A stretch of 64,000 nt of DNA from Synergistaceae bacterium (GTDB lineage: Bacteria > Synergistota > Synergistia > Synergistales > Synergistaceae), in contig JAIRNC010000025.1 in assembly GCA_031258255.1 (NCBI GenBank), positions 1 through 64,000 of the forward strand, in the 5' to 3' direction. The notes beneath the pieces are model-generated. The model was not told the origin of the DNA, searched no databases, and saw only the letters and a list, made by a program, of their open reading frames with translations. Shown here piece after piece: positions 40,506 to 49,060 of this stretch. Each line of letters starts with the position of its first letter. The stretch's first letter is position 1. Both the position numbers and the translations under genes were made by a program.

Positions 40506-41810
40506 ATGCCTCAGAATTTTTACGAGATAATGTCCAAGCGCGGCTTCGTGGAGTGGTGCAGCCATCCGGAGGAACTCGGAAGGAAGATGGAAAGCGAGGC
40601 CGTGACCGGGTACGTCGGTTTCGACCCGAGCGCCGACAGCCTTCACGTCGGCAACATGGTGCCCATCATGGGCCTTGCGTGGCTCCAGAGGACGGGGCAC
40701 CGCCCGATAGCCTTGGCCGGCGGCGGTACTGGGCTGATTGGCGATCCCTCCGGCAAGACGAAGGAGCGGCAGCTCCTGTCGCCCGAGCAGGTGGAGTACA
40801 ACGTGGGGCGCATCAAGCACCAGCTCGAGCTCTTCCTCGACTTCGACTGCGGCCCCTGCTCCGCCATCATGGCGAACAACTACGACTGGCTGTCCAAGAT
40901 CAACTTCATAGAATTCCTGCGTGACACGGGGAAATATTTCCCCGTGAGCTTCCTCATCAACCGCGACTACGTGCGGAGCAGGATAGACGACCCGGAGAAG
41001 ACGATCACGTACACTGAACTGTCGTACCTGCTCCTGCAAGCGCACGACTTCGACCACATGTACAACGCCCTCGGCTGTTCCCTCCAGATGGGCGGCAACG
41101 ATCAGCAGGTCAACATAATCGGCGGCATCGACCTCATACGCAAGCGCAGCGGCGGGCAGGGGTACGGCATCACCTTCTCGCTCCTTCTTGCCGCGAACGG
41201 CCAGAAATTCGGCAAATCGGAGGAGGGCGCGGTCTACCTCGACCCTGAAAAGACGAGCCCCTACAAGTTTTACCAGTTCTGGATAAACACCGACGACCGC
41301 GACATCGAGCGGCTGCACAGAATATACTCCTTCGCCGGGCTGGACGATATAGCGGCGATAGCCGAGGGACACCAGCGCCGCCCCGAGCTGAGGGAGGCCC
41401 AGAAGAGCCTCGCGTGGGAGATGACCGCCCGAGTGCACGGGGCCCAGACCGCAGAGCGGGTGCGCGGGGCGAGCAGGGTGCTCTTCGGCGAAAGCGACGT
41501 GCGATCCGCGACGGAGGAACTGCTCGACACGCTCGCGGCGGAGATCCCCACGGCGGACGTCCTGTCGCCCCTGCCCTTCCCCCTCATCGACGGCCTCGTG
41601 GCGTCAGGCGGCGCGGCCTCCAAGGGCGAGGCACGGCGCAAGCTGCGGGAGGGCGGGGTTTATCTGAACGGCCTAAGGCAGGATGACCAGGGAAGGCAGA
41701 TCGAGTCGGCCGACCTCCTCCCCGGCGGTTACGCGCAGGTTCGCGTGGGCAAGAAGGACTTCCGCCTCCTGCGCTTCAACCGCCCTCGCCCGGAATCCGC
41801 CCTGCGGTGA
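40506..41810 (+). CDS. tyrS: Tyrosyl-tRNA synthetase
   Basis: YVGFDPSADSLHVGNMVPIMGLAWLQRTGHRPIALAGGGTGLIGDPSGK; YTELSYLLLQAHDF; MGGNDQQVNIIGGIDLIR; KFGKSEEGAVYLD; C-terminal S4-like domain. Confidence 0.96.
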   Translation: MPQNFYEIMSKRGFVEWCSHPEELGRKMESEAVTGYVGFDPSADSLHVGNMVPIMGLAWLQRTGHRPIALAGGGTGLIGDPSGKTKERQLLSPEQVEYNVGRIKHQLELFLDFDCGPCSAIMANNYDWLSKINFIEFLRDTGKYFPVSFLINRDYVRSRIDDPEKTITYTELSYLLLQAHDFDHMYNALGCSLQMGGNDQQVNIIGGIDLIRKRSGGQGYGITFSLLLAANGQKFGKSEEGAVYLDPEKTSPYKFYQFWINTDDRDIERLHRIYSFAGLDDIAAIAEGHQRRPELREAQKSLAWEMTARVHGAQTAERVRGASRVLFGESDVRSATEELLDTLAAEIPTADVLSPLPFPLIDGLVASGGAASKGEARRKLREGGVYLNGLRQDDQGRQIESADLLPGGYAQVRVGKKDFRLLRFNRPRPESALR

Positions 41811-41832
41811 CAGCCCGACACGTCTGGCACCG

Positions 41833-42678
41833 ATGAAGCTGGCCTGGCTGGCAAGGGCCTTGGCTGGGGCGCTCAGGCCTGGCGCGAGTTCCCGCCTCAC
41901 GGCGGCAGTCCTGACGCCCCTCTTGAAACTCGCGGGGCCGCGCAGGGCCACAGCCCGGAAAAACCTGAGCATCGCCCTGCCGGAAGCGCCCCCCGAAGAG
42001 ATAGAGCGCCTCGTAAGCGAGACCTACGCACACATAGTCTGGACTGGCACGGAATTTTTAGCCCTCCAGCGAGAACCGTCCCAGATCCTTGAGTGGGTTG
42101 ATTCGCAGGGGGGCGAGATTCTGGACGGCCTCGTCGGCAAGGGTGCGATCCTGATCACCGGACACGTCGGCAACTGGGAGATAACCGCCGCGTGGCTGGC
42201 ACAGAGGGGCTACAAGCTGACGGCGATAGTCCGAGAACCCCGAGACGAGGGAGAGCGCGGTCTTATCGGGGACATGCGATCCCGGGCGGGGGTGCGCAGC
42301 CTGCCAAAGACGGCATCCATGACGAGCGCGGCGCAGGTCTTGAAAAGAGGTGAGTTCCTCGGGATACTGCCGGATCAGCATGGGGGCAGCAAGGGCATCA
42401 AGGCGCCTTTTTTCGGCGTCCGGACCTCCACGCCGCAGGGCCCGGCCTTTTTCGCCTGGCTGACGGGCCGCCCGCTCGTCCCCATATTCTCCAGGCGCGT
42501 GGCGCCGTTCCGCCACAGGATAAGGATCGCCCAGCCGATCGCTTGGGAAAAGTGCGCCACGCGGGACGAGACGATCCTCCGGATCACGACTCTGGTCAAC
42601 GAGTCCATAGAGCGTATGATCCTAGAGGCCCCCGGCCAATGGCTTGCCCAGCACAGGCGGTTCAGGGAAATTTATTGA
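41833..42678 (+). CDS. LpxL/HtrB-family acyltransferase
   Basis: GKGAILITGHVGNWEITAAWLAQRGYKLTAIVREP; GEFLGILPDQHGGSKGIKAPFFGVRTSTPQGPAFFAWLTGRPLVPIFSRR. Confidence 0.88.
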   Translation: MKLAWLARALAGALRPGASSRLTAAVLTPLLKLAGPRRATARKNLSIALPEAPPEEIERLVSETYAHIVWTGTEFLALQREPSQILEWVDSQGGEILDGLVGKGAILITGHVGNWEITAAWLAQRGYKLTAIVREPRDEGERGLIGDMRSRAGVRSLPKTASMTSAAQVLKRGEFLGILPDQHGGSKGIKAPFFGVRTSTPQGPAFFAWLTGRPLVPIFSRRVAPFRHRIRIAQPIAWEKCATRDETILRITTLVNESIERMILEAPGQWLAQHRRFREIY

Positions 42679-42710
42679 ATTTATGTTATAATAGTAGGAG
42701 GACTGTTGGC

Positions 42711-42914
42711 TCAGTTGTCTGCCGTTTTGTCCCAGTCAGCGGCTAAGACTCCGGAAATGGCGTAGTCTTCGCGCTCCATCTCGCTGAATATTATGCGGAC
42801 CTGTTCGGGCTTCACGTCGAGACAACGGCAGACCAGCTCAGTGGCTTCACGGGCGAACCTGCGCTTGGCGTCCCTGGAACGCCCTTGCAGCAGGTGTACT
42901 TGAATGATCGGCAA
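42711..42914 (-). CDS. 4-oxalocrotonate tautomerase family protein
   Basis: MPIIQVHLLQGRSRDAKRRFAREATELVCRCLDVKPEQVRIIFSEMEREDYAISG; Pro-1 context. Confidence 0.85.
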   Translation of the reverse strand: MPIIQVHLLQGRSRDAKRRFAREATELVCRCLDVKPEQVRIIFSEMEREDYAISGVLAADWDKTADN

Positions 42915-43752
42915 AATAATCTCCTCCCGAGGGGTGTTTGATTTGGCACCTGATATATATTCTCAGATTCAGTTCATAATATCAATACTCTTTTCGCTAG
43001 CGGCCGGCTCTTGCGCCGGGTCGTTCATAAACGCCACCGCGATGCGGACCGTAGCCGATAAAAAGTGGTGGGGCGGTGAGCGCTCCTCTTGCGACAAATG
43101 CGGGAAGACGCTCCAGACGATTGACCTGATCCCCATACTCTCGTTCATTTTCCTGCGCGGCAGGTGCCGCTACTGCGGGGAATCGATATCGCGCAGGCAC
43201 TTCGCGGCCGAGGTCATCTCAGCCGTAGGCACCGCCGCTCTCTTCGCCCGATGGGGCCTGTCGCCCGCGCTCGCCTTCTCGCTCGCCGTGTTCTGGTTCT
43301 CGCTTTTCAACTCCCTTACGGACATAGAGATCGGATACATTTACGACGTATGGGCCGTTGCGCTGGGCGCGCTGGGCATCCTGATGAGGATCCCGGCCGG
43401 CTGGCCCGCCATCTTCGACGGCGCGCTGGGCGCGCTGATCGGCTTCGGCTTCATAGCGATGATCATCCTGGTAAGCCGCGGCGGGATGGGCTGGGGCGAC
43501 GCGATGCTCATGCTGGGCATAGGCGGCGCCGTCGGCTGGCGTTACAGCGCCCTCAGCCTCTATGTGGGCTTCATGATCGGCGGCGTGATCGTCCTGCCCC
43601 TCCTGGCCGCAAAGAAGCTGAAGCGCAAAGACGCCATACCGCTGGGGCCGTTCCTGGCGTCTGGCAGCGTAGCGGTCCTCTTTTTCGGAAACGCCCTCGT
43701 GCGGCGGCTCAGTTATTTTCTGGGCGCCGCGCCAGGGTGGCCGTGGGGTTAG
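42904..43752 (+). CDS. Prepilin peptidase (A24 family)
   Basis: Two CxxC pairs CDKCGK and CRYCGE; TDIEIGYIYD; GGMGWGDAMLMLGIG; multiple TM segments. Confidence 0.92.
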   Translation: MIGKIISSRGVFDLAPDIYSQIQFIISILFSLAAGSCAGSFINATAMRTVADKKWWGGERSSCDKCGKTLQTIDLIPILSFIFLRGRCRYCGESISRRHFAAEVISAVGTAALFARWGLSPALAFSLAVFWFSLFNSLTDIEIGYIYDVWAVALGALGILMRIPAGWPAIFDGALGALIGFGFIAMIILVSRGGMGWGDAMLMLGIGGAVGWRYSALSLYVGFMIGGVIVLPLLAAKKLKRKDAIPLGPFLASGSVAVLFFGNALVRRLSYFLGAAPGWPWG

Positions 43753-43886
43753 GCACAGACGCCGCGGAATGAAAAGACGCGATTTACATACCGCTTGCGG
43801 GGTGATTTTGCCTTGCCACAAACAAATATATTGCATAGAATAACCTTTGAGGACAGCGCTAAGTCGTTGGAGGTTGGTGGGCGACA

Positions 43887-44552
43887 ATGAATAAGCTTTT
43901 GGCAGTGTTGTTATTCGGTTCCGGCGTACTTCTGGGGTTTTCTGATTTCTTCAGCCCGGACGACCGTATCCCCGTGTACATGGCCGCCCTGATACTCGTC
44001 TTCTTGCCGCTGGCGCTCGTGTACAACAGGATGAAGCTGCAAAACGCCGCCGAGGCACGGCTGCGCGAACAGTGGAACGAGGCGCAGAGCCTGGCGCTCG
44101 TGAAACGGGAAGCGAAGTCCAAGATACCCAAGGAGTATCCGCGCAGGGAATCCCCTACCGCGTTCGAGGGTTCGACGAAGGTCGGCGCCGTCCGCTCCAT
44201 GGCCGCTTTAGTCCGCAAGCCCGCGCTGCGCGAGAAGATCTACGAGATATGTGATTTCGCCGACCTGGTGCTGGAGACCATCCGGCATCTGCCATGCGAC
44301 ACGCCCGCCGCGGTCGTCTTCTGCGAAACACAGCTCACGCGCTTCACGGAGGCCCTCGAACGGTGTTTTGAGATGCACCGGATAGAGGATGGGTCCCGCG
44401 CGAGGCAGTCCCTGATCGATGCTCACGAGGTAGAGTGTTTCAGCACGTTCATCACCGTATTCAAGCGCCAGCAGGACACGATCCTCTGCGAGGGCCTGAA
44501 GGGGAACAAAGGCCAACCCCAGCACTATAATACGCCCAGCGTCTCCCCCTAG
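43887..44552 (+). CDS. Uncharacterised protein with two N-terminal TM segments
   Basis: Intact ORF; LLAVLLFGSGVLLGFSDFF and MAALILVFLPLALVY, then a soluble helical region. Confidence 0.65.
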   Translation: MNKLLAVLLFGSGVLLGFSDFFSPDDRIPVYMAALILVFLPLALVYNRMKLQNAAEARLREQWNEAQSLALVKREAKSKIPKEYPRRESPTAFEGSTKVGAVRSMAALVRKPALREKIYEICDFADLVLETIRHLPCDTPAAVVFCETQLTRFTEALERCFEMHRIEDGSRARQSLIDAHEVECFSTFITVFKRQQDTILCEGLKGNKGQPQHYNTPSVSP

Positions 44553-45208
44553 ATTACCCCGAGTTTAGAGAGCAGCATTTCCAGGGCGTCTGGCTCGGTC
44601 GCCATGAGGATGTTCGCGTCGATTGACTCGGACTGCCCCTGCTCCGTAGGCAGGACGTTGAGCTGCGTCTTCGTGACGAGCGCCGTGTCGCCGTGCTGCC
44701 CGAACATCGCCGAAACGAAGCTCAGGATGGCGCCCAGCGTGTCGTGGGTGACGCTTGGCGGGGTTATCCCGCTGGACAGGCCGAGCAAGCCGTTTACGGA
44801 GTTCAAAAAAGAACCCAGCAGGATGTTGCCGGTCTCTCCCAGGGCGCTTTCGATCATGTCGCTCGGCATGGCCGAGACGTCCATTTGCATCCCGAACTGC
44901 TTTGCCACGAGCATCCCGACGATCTTGCTCACGTCCGCTTCCTTTATCAGGAGCATGAAGTTGAACGGCTTGTCGTTGTCCGAGGAGGCAAAGACGGCGG
45001 CGTAGCCCGCGCTAGGGTCGTCATAGTAGCTGTCCAGCTCATATATGGAGACAAGCTCCGCCTTTGGCACGTCTATCTCGACCACGCAGCCAAGCATCTC
45101 AGAAATGGCCGTGGCGGCGTGCCCTGCGCCGATATTGCCGATTTCCCTGATGGCGTCCAGTTGCATCTGGTTCAGCGAGCTCAAATCAAGCAAAATTCTC
45201 TCCCCCAT
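44549..45208 (-). CDS. CheC-like CheY-phosphatase family protein
   Basis: LNQMQLDAIREIGNIGAGHAATAISEMLGCVVEIDVP; MIESALGETGNILLGSFLNSV. Confidence 0.92.
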   Translation of the reverse strand: MGERILLDLSSLNQMQLDAIREIGNIGAGHAATAISEMLGCVVEIDVPKAELVSIYELDSYYDDPSAGYAAVFASSDNDKPFNFMLLIKEADVSKIVGMLVAKQFGMQMDVSAMPSDMIESALGETGNILLGSFLNSVNGLLGLSSGITPPSVTHDTLGAILSFVSAMFGQHGDTALVTKTQLNVLPTEQGQSESIDANILMATEPDALEMLLSKLGVI

Positions 45209-45298
45209 TCGAAAAGGCATATATGTCATGCACAGCCGAGAATGCCTATTGGTCTGTCTCTTAGTAATTTTACCATAACACGTAGTATAATACTTCAC

Positions 45299-47209
45299 AT
45301 GAATAGGAACAGAGACTTCGACGTAATAATTATAGGCGGAGGCCATTCTGGGTGCGAGGCCGCGCTGGCCGTTTCCCGCCTGGGCTTTCGCGCGCTCCTC
45401 TTGAACCACAACATCGACAACACGGCGCTCATGCCCTGCAACCCGGCCATAGGGGGCCCTGCGAAGGGAAACCTCGTCCGCGAGCTGGACGCCTTGGGCG
45501 GCGAACAGGCGCTCGCTGCCGATTTCGCGACGCTCCATCTGAGGTGGCTGAACACGTCCAAGGGGTTCGCCGTGCGGACGCTCCGCGCGCAGTGCGACCT
45601 GAAGGACTACGCCTCGCGCTACTCGCGGGTATTGGCAGAGGTACCGGGCCTCTTCGTCTACCAGGGGATGGCCTCGGAGATCGTCGTGGATGCCGGGCGC
45701 GCCTGCGGGGTCGTCACGCGCGCCGGCGAAAAGTTCAGCGCATCGCGCGTGATCCTGGCGTCCGGCACGTACATGAGGGGGGTCGTCCACATGGGCATGA
45801 CGAGCTTCCCCTCCGGCCCGCTGGGACAGGTGCCGTCCCCGGAGATATCCGAGTCGCTCGCGCGTACGGGGATCGAGCTGAGGCGCTTCCGCACGGACAC
45901 GACGCCCCGCATATGCCGCCACAGCGTAGACTGGGACTCCCTGCCGCTACAGCCCAGCGACCCGTCTCCGGCGGCCTTCTCCCACTGGGGGCCGAAGAAG
46001 CTCCACAGGGGCTATTTCTGCGCTCAGACCAGGACGTCCGCCAGGACCCACGATATTTTGAAGGCAGCGCTCGGACGCAGCCCCCTCGCCACGAAAAAGC
46101 TGGACACGGCGGGGCCGCGGTACTGCCCGTCCATTGACGACAAGATCCTGAAGTTCCCGGACAAGGAGTCGCACCCCATCTTCCTGGAGCCAGTCGGGAG
46201 GGAGAGCAGGGAGGTCTACATGCAGAATTTCTCGACGACTAGCCCCCCTGACGTCCAGATCGAGATGATACACACGCTGCCCGGCTGCGAGCGGGCGCTC
46301 ATGATCCGCCCCGGGTACGGGATAGAGTACGACTACGTGAGCCCGGAACAGCTCGAGCCGTGGCTGGAGACGAGGAGCGTCAGGGGGCTGTACTGCGCCG
46401 GCCAGATATGCGGGACGTCAGGTTACGAGGAGGCCGCCGCGCTTGGCCTGATGGCCGGGATAAACGCGGCGCTGTCGCTTCGCGGGCAGGGGCCGCTCGT
46501 TCTGGGCCGCGACCAGGCATATATCGGCGTGCTGATAGACGACCTAACGACGCGCGGGACGGACGAGCCGTACAGGATGCTGCCGAGCCGGTGCGAGCAC
46601 AGGCTCCTGATGCGGCACGACAACGCTGACGACCGGCTCTGCCGCGTAGGCATGGAGATCGGGCTCCTAAGCGCGGACAGATGGGCGGCCTTTGAGGCCA
46701 GGAAGCGGGCAATCGAACAGGAGCGGGAACGGCTCGCGGCGATCAGGGTGCCGGCCTGCGACAGGACGAACGCCATACTGCGCGAAATGGGGTCCTCTCC
46801 GCTCGCCGAGCCGGCCTTCGCCATGGATCTGCTGCTGAGGCCGGAGATATCGTGGGACGGGCTCTTGAAGCTCATAGACTCCGACCTCTCGGCCGACCTG
46901 GGCGCGAAGATAGAGATAGAGGCTAAGTACGCAGGTTACGCGAGGCGCGAGGCTGGGCGTGTCAGGAGGCTGTCGTCCATGGAGAGGCTCAGGATCCCGG
47001 ACGGGATGGAGTACGGGGAAATCCCCGGCCTGTCCGCGGAGGCATCCGAGAAGCTGTCCCGCGTATGCCCGAGGACGCTTGGACAGGCGTCGAGGATCCC
47101 CGGCGTGAACAACGTGGACCTGCAACTCGTGCAGGTGGCGATAGAACGCGCCAGAAGGCTCTCCGACGGGGGCCGCGCCGGCGCCGCCGGCAGGGATCTG
47201 CCTTGCTGA
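45299..47209 (+). CDS. mnmG: tRNA uridine 5-carboxymethylaminomethyl modification enzyme MnmG
   Basis: FDVIIIGGGHSGCEAALAVSRLGFRALLL; MPCNPAIGGPAKGNLVRELDALGG; LASGTYMRG; GQICGTSGYEEAAALGLMAGINAAL; start set to ATG 45299. Confidence 0.95.
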   Translation: MNRNRDFDVIIIGGGHSGCEAALAVSRLGFRALLLNHNIDNTALMPCNPAIGGPAKGNLVRELDALGGEQALAADFATLHLRWLNTSKGFAVRTLRAQCDLKDYASRYSRVLAEVPGLFVYQGMASEIVVDAGRACGVVTRAGEKFSASRVILASGTYMRGVVHMGMTSFPSGPLGQVPSPEISESLARTGIELRRFRTDTTPRICRHSVDWDSLPLQPSDPSPAAFSHWGPKKLHRGYFCAQTRTSARTHDILKAALGRSPLATKKLDTAGPRYCPSIDDKILKFPDKESHPIFLEPVGRESREVYMQNFSTTSPPDVQIEMIHTLPGCERALMIRPGYGIEYDYVSPEQLEPWLETRSVRGLYCAGQICGTSGYEEAAALGLMAGINAALSLRGQGPLVLGRDQAYIGVLIDDLTTRGTDEPYRMLPSRCEHRLLMRHDNADDRLCRVGMEIGLLSADRWAAFEARKRAIEQERERLAAIRVPACDRTNAILREMGSSPLAEPAFAMDLLLRPEISWDGLLKLIDSDLSADLGAKIEIEAKYAGYARREAGRVRRLSSMERLRIPDGMEYGEIPGLSAEASEKLSRVCPRTLGQASRIPGVNNVDLQLVQVAIERARRLSDGGRAGAAGRDLPC

Positions 47210-47688
47210 AAAGGCCGGGTGGTAGGCACCCGATATACAGCGCCCTCGGCATCGGGTCGCCGATGTTGCGCGCCTGCGCCGCGCTGGCCGCCATAGAACG
47301 CGAATGGCACAGGATCGTGGGCCCCGCGCTAGCCCTGCGCAGCCGCCCCACGGCCTACGAGGACGGCGTTTTGGTCGTGGCCGTCGAAGGACAGCTGGCG
47401 CTTCAGGACATGAACTTCAAAAAAAGGCAGATCATCGCGGCGATACGTGACAACACCTGGCTGGATCTGAGCGACATTAAAATCGAGCCAGGCCGCAAAA
47501 CAACGCACCAAGCCACCGTCATGCCCGCCCAGCGCGCGAGACGGATCACGCCGGTCAAAATAGACGCAACGGCGCTGGAGAGACTATCCGGCGAAATACT
47601 CTCCGCCTACCCCGACCTCGACCCAGCCCTCGCGGCCTCCATCGCCCGCTGCCGCCTGATAAGCGGCGGCCAAGGACAGCAACGATAA
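47203..47688 (+). CDS. DUF721/DciA-like protein
   Basis: AIEREWHRIVGPALALRSRPTAYEDGVLVVAVEGQLALQDMNFKKRQIIAAI; TTG start overlaps mnmG stop. Confidence 0.7.
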   Translation: MLKRPGGRHPIYSALGIGSPMLRACAALAAIEREWHRIVGPALALRSRPTAYEDGVLVVAVEGQLALQDMNFKKRQIIAAIRDNTWLDLSDIKIEPGRKTTHQATVMPAQRARRITPVKIDATALERLSGEILSAYPDLDPALAASIARCRLISGGQGQQR

Positions 47689-47695
47689 TATAGCC

Positions 47696-48436
47696 TTATT
47701 TCCCCATGCTCGGGCGCTCTTCGTCGTGGGGGTTTATCGAAAGCCACGCGCCCCAGTCGAATCCCAGGGGGCCGCTGGCTATGTAGACGCTTATGAGCGC
47801 CAGAAGCGCCCTAGGCTTGAGAGCGACGCAAAAGGAGATCACTATGCCCATGAGGATAGCGGCCTTTACCTTGTTTACGTTGCCCTTGCGAAGAAGCTTA
47901 AGGTTGCCGTAAGGTATCGTAGAGATCATCAGGCTGCCCAAAAGGACCATCAACGCCACCGCCGCGTATGGCGCGAGCGGGATGCCGGCTATCACTATGG
48001 ACGCCAGCGCCATCCCGGCGGCCGGGATAGGGAGGCCCTGAAAGGGGCCCGTCACGTGCATGACGTTAAAGCGCGCGAGGCGCAGGACGCCGCAGAGCGC
48101 GAAGAAAGCCGTCCCAAGCGTGGCCGGCATACCGGCGCTGCCATCGACGTACACGGCGTATATCAGAAACGCAGGGGCGGCGCCGAATGACAACGCGTCG
48201 GCCAGGCTGTCCAGCTCCTCACCAAAAGCGCTGCTGCCGCCGAGGCTGCGGGCCACCCTCCCGTCCATGTAATCAAAGAAAACGGCGATCACGAGGATTA
48301 GCGCGGACGGCAGAAAGTGTCCCCGGTACGTGAGCATCAGCGAGAACATCCCGCACAGGACGCTCCCGCTCGTAATCATGTTCGGCAGGATCTTATTGAA
48401 TGGAATGTTCCTTACTCGCCTTCTCCGCTGCGGCAT
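47696..48436 (-). CDS. pssA: CDP-diacylglycerol--serine O-phosphatidyltransferase
   Basis: LPNMITSGSVLCGMFSLML; FFDYMDGRVARSLGGSSAFGEELDSLADALSFGAAPAFLIY. Confidence 0.94.
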   Translation of the reverse strand: MPQRRRRVRNIPFNKILPNMITSGSVLCGMFSLMLTYRGHFLPSALILVIAVFFDYMDGRVARSLGGSSAFGEELDSLADALSFGAAPAFLIYAVYVDGSAGMPATLGTAFFALCGVLRLARFNVMHVTGPFQGLPIPAAGMALASIVIAGIPLAPYAAVALMVLLGSLMISTIPYGNLKLLRKGNVNKVKAAILMGIVISFCVALKPRALLALISVYIASGPLGFDWGAWLSINPHDEERPSMGK

Positions 48437-49056
48437 CGATCAACCACTCCTATCTTCGACTCGCCGGCACGAACTACATCGCCAACCTTGACGGCGCACC
48501 GAACCCCCGCCGGCAGATAGACGTCGACCTTCGAACCTAGCTTAATCATACCATATCGATCTCCACGCGCAAGCCTGTCGCCGCGCCTCACCTGGCAAAC
48601 GATCCGGCGGGCCATTATGCCGGCGATCTGGACGAGCGTCGTCCTGCCCTGTTCTGTCATTATCCCCACGTAAAGGCGCTCGTTTTCCAGAGAGGACTTC
48701 GGGGCTATCACGAACCATTTTTTGCCAGGCACGTACCTCAGATCCTCCACCGTGCCACCGGCAGGGAAGCGGTTTACGTGGACGTCGGTGCCGTTCATGA
48801 AAATGCCTATCTTCGTCGTCTGCCCCGCGTAAGGGTCCACCGCGCCCTCCACTACCTCGACCACCCTGCCGTCAGCCGGGCTCACCCACGCGCCCTCGTC
48901 CTCCGGCGGCGTCCTGTCGGGGTCCCTGTAAAACCATGCCGCCCCGCACAGCAGCAACAGGAAAATAGCGCCAGCCAGGGCAGAGAAGAAAAACGCCGCA
49001 GCCGCGCAGAGCGCCACGGTCGCTACGGTCGGCAGGCCGGGGCGCGCCAGGCGCAT
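48412..49056 (-). CDS. psd: Phosphatidylserine decarboxylase
   Basis: DPDRTPPEDEGAWVSPADGRVVEV; IFMNGTDVHVNRFPAGGTVEDLRYVPGKKWF; MIKLGSKVDVYLP (cleavage region); overlaps pssA. Confidence 0.93.
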   Translation of the reverse strand: MRLARPGLPTVATVALCAAAAFFFSALAGAIFLLLLCGAAWFYRDPDRTPPEDEGAWVSPADGRVVEVVEGAVDPYAGQTTKIGIFMNGTDVHVNRFPAGGTVEDLRYVPGKKWFVIAPKSSLENERLYVGIMTEQGRTTLVQIAGIMARRIVCQVRRGDRLARGDRYGMIKLGSKVDVYLPAGVRCAVKVGDVVRAGESKIGVVDRCRSGEGE

Positions 49057-49060
49057 GGCG

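Noticed and set aside
42687-42730. TATAAT plus AGGAGG after the acyltransferase gene, possibly starting a small + strand gene
   Set aside because: The downstream frame closes within about 20 codons and overlaps the tautomerase gene on the other strand.
44693-45298. 838-aa ORF (44693..47209) extending ~200 codons upstream of mnmG
   Set aside because: The upstream part is antisense to the cheC-like gene and has no MnmG-like sequence; MnmG homology begins at ATG 45299.
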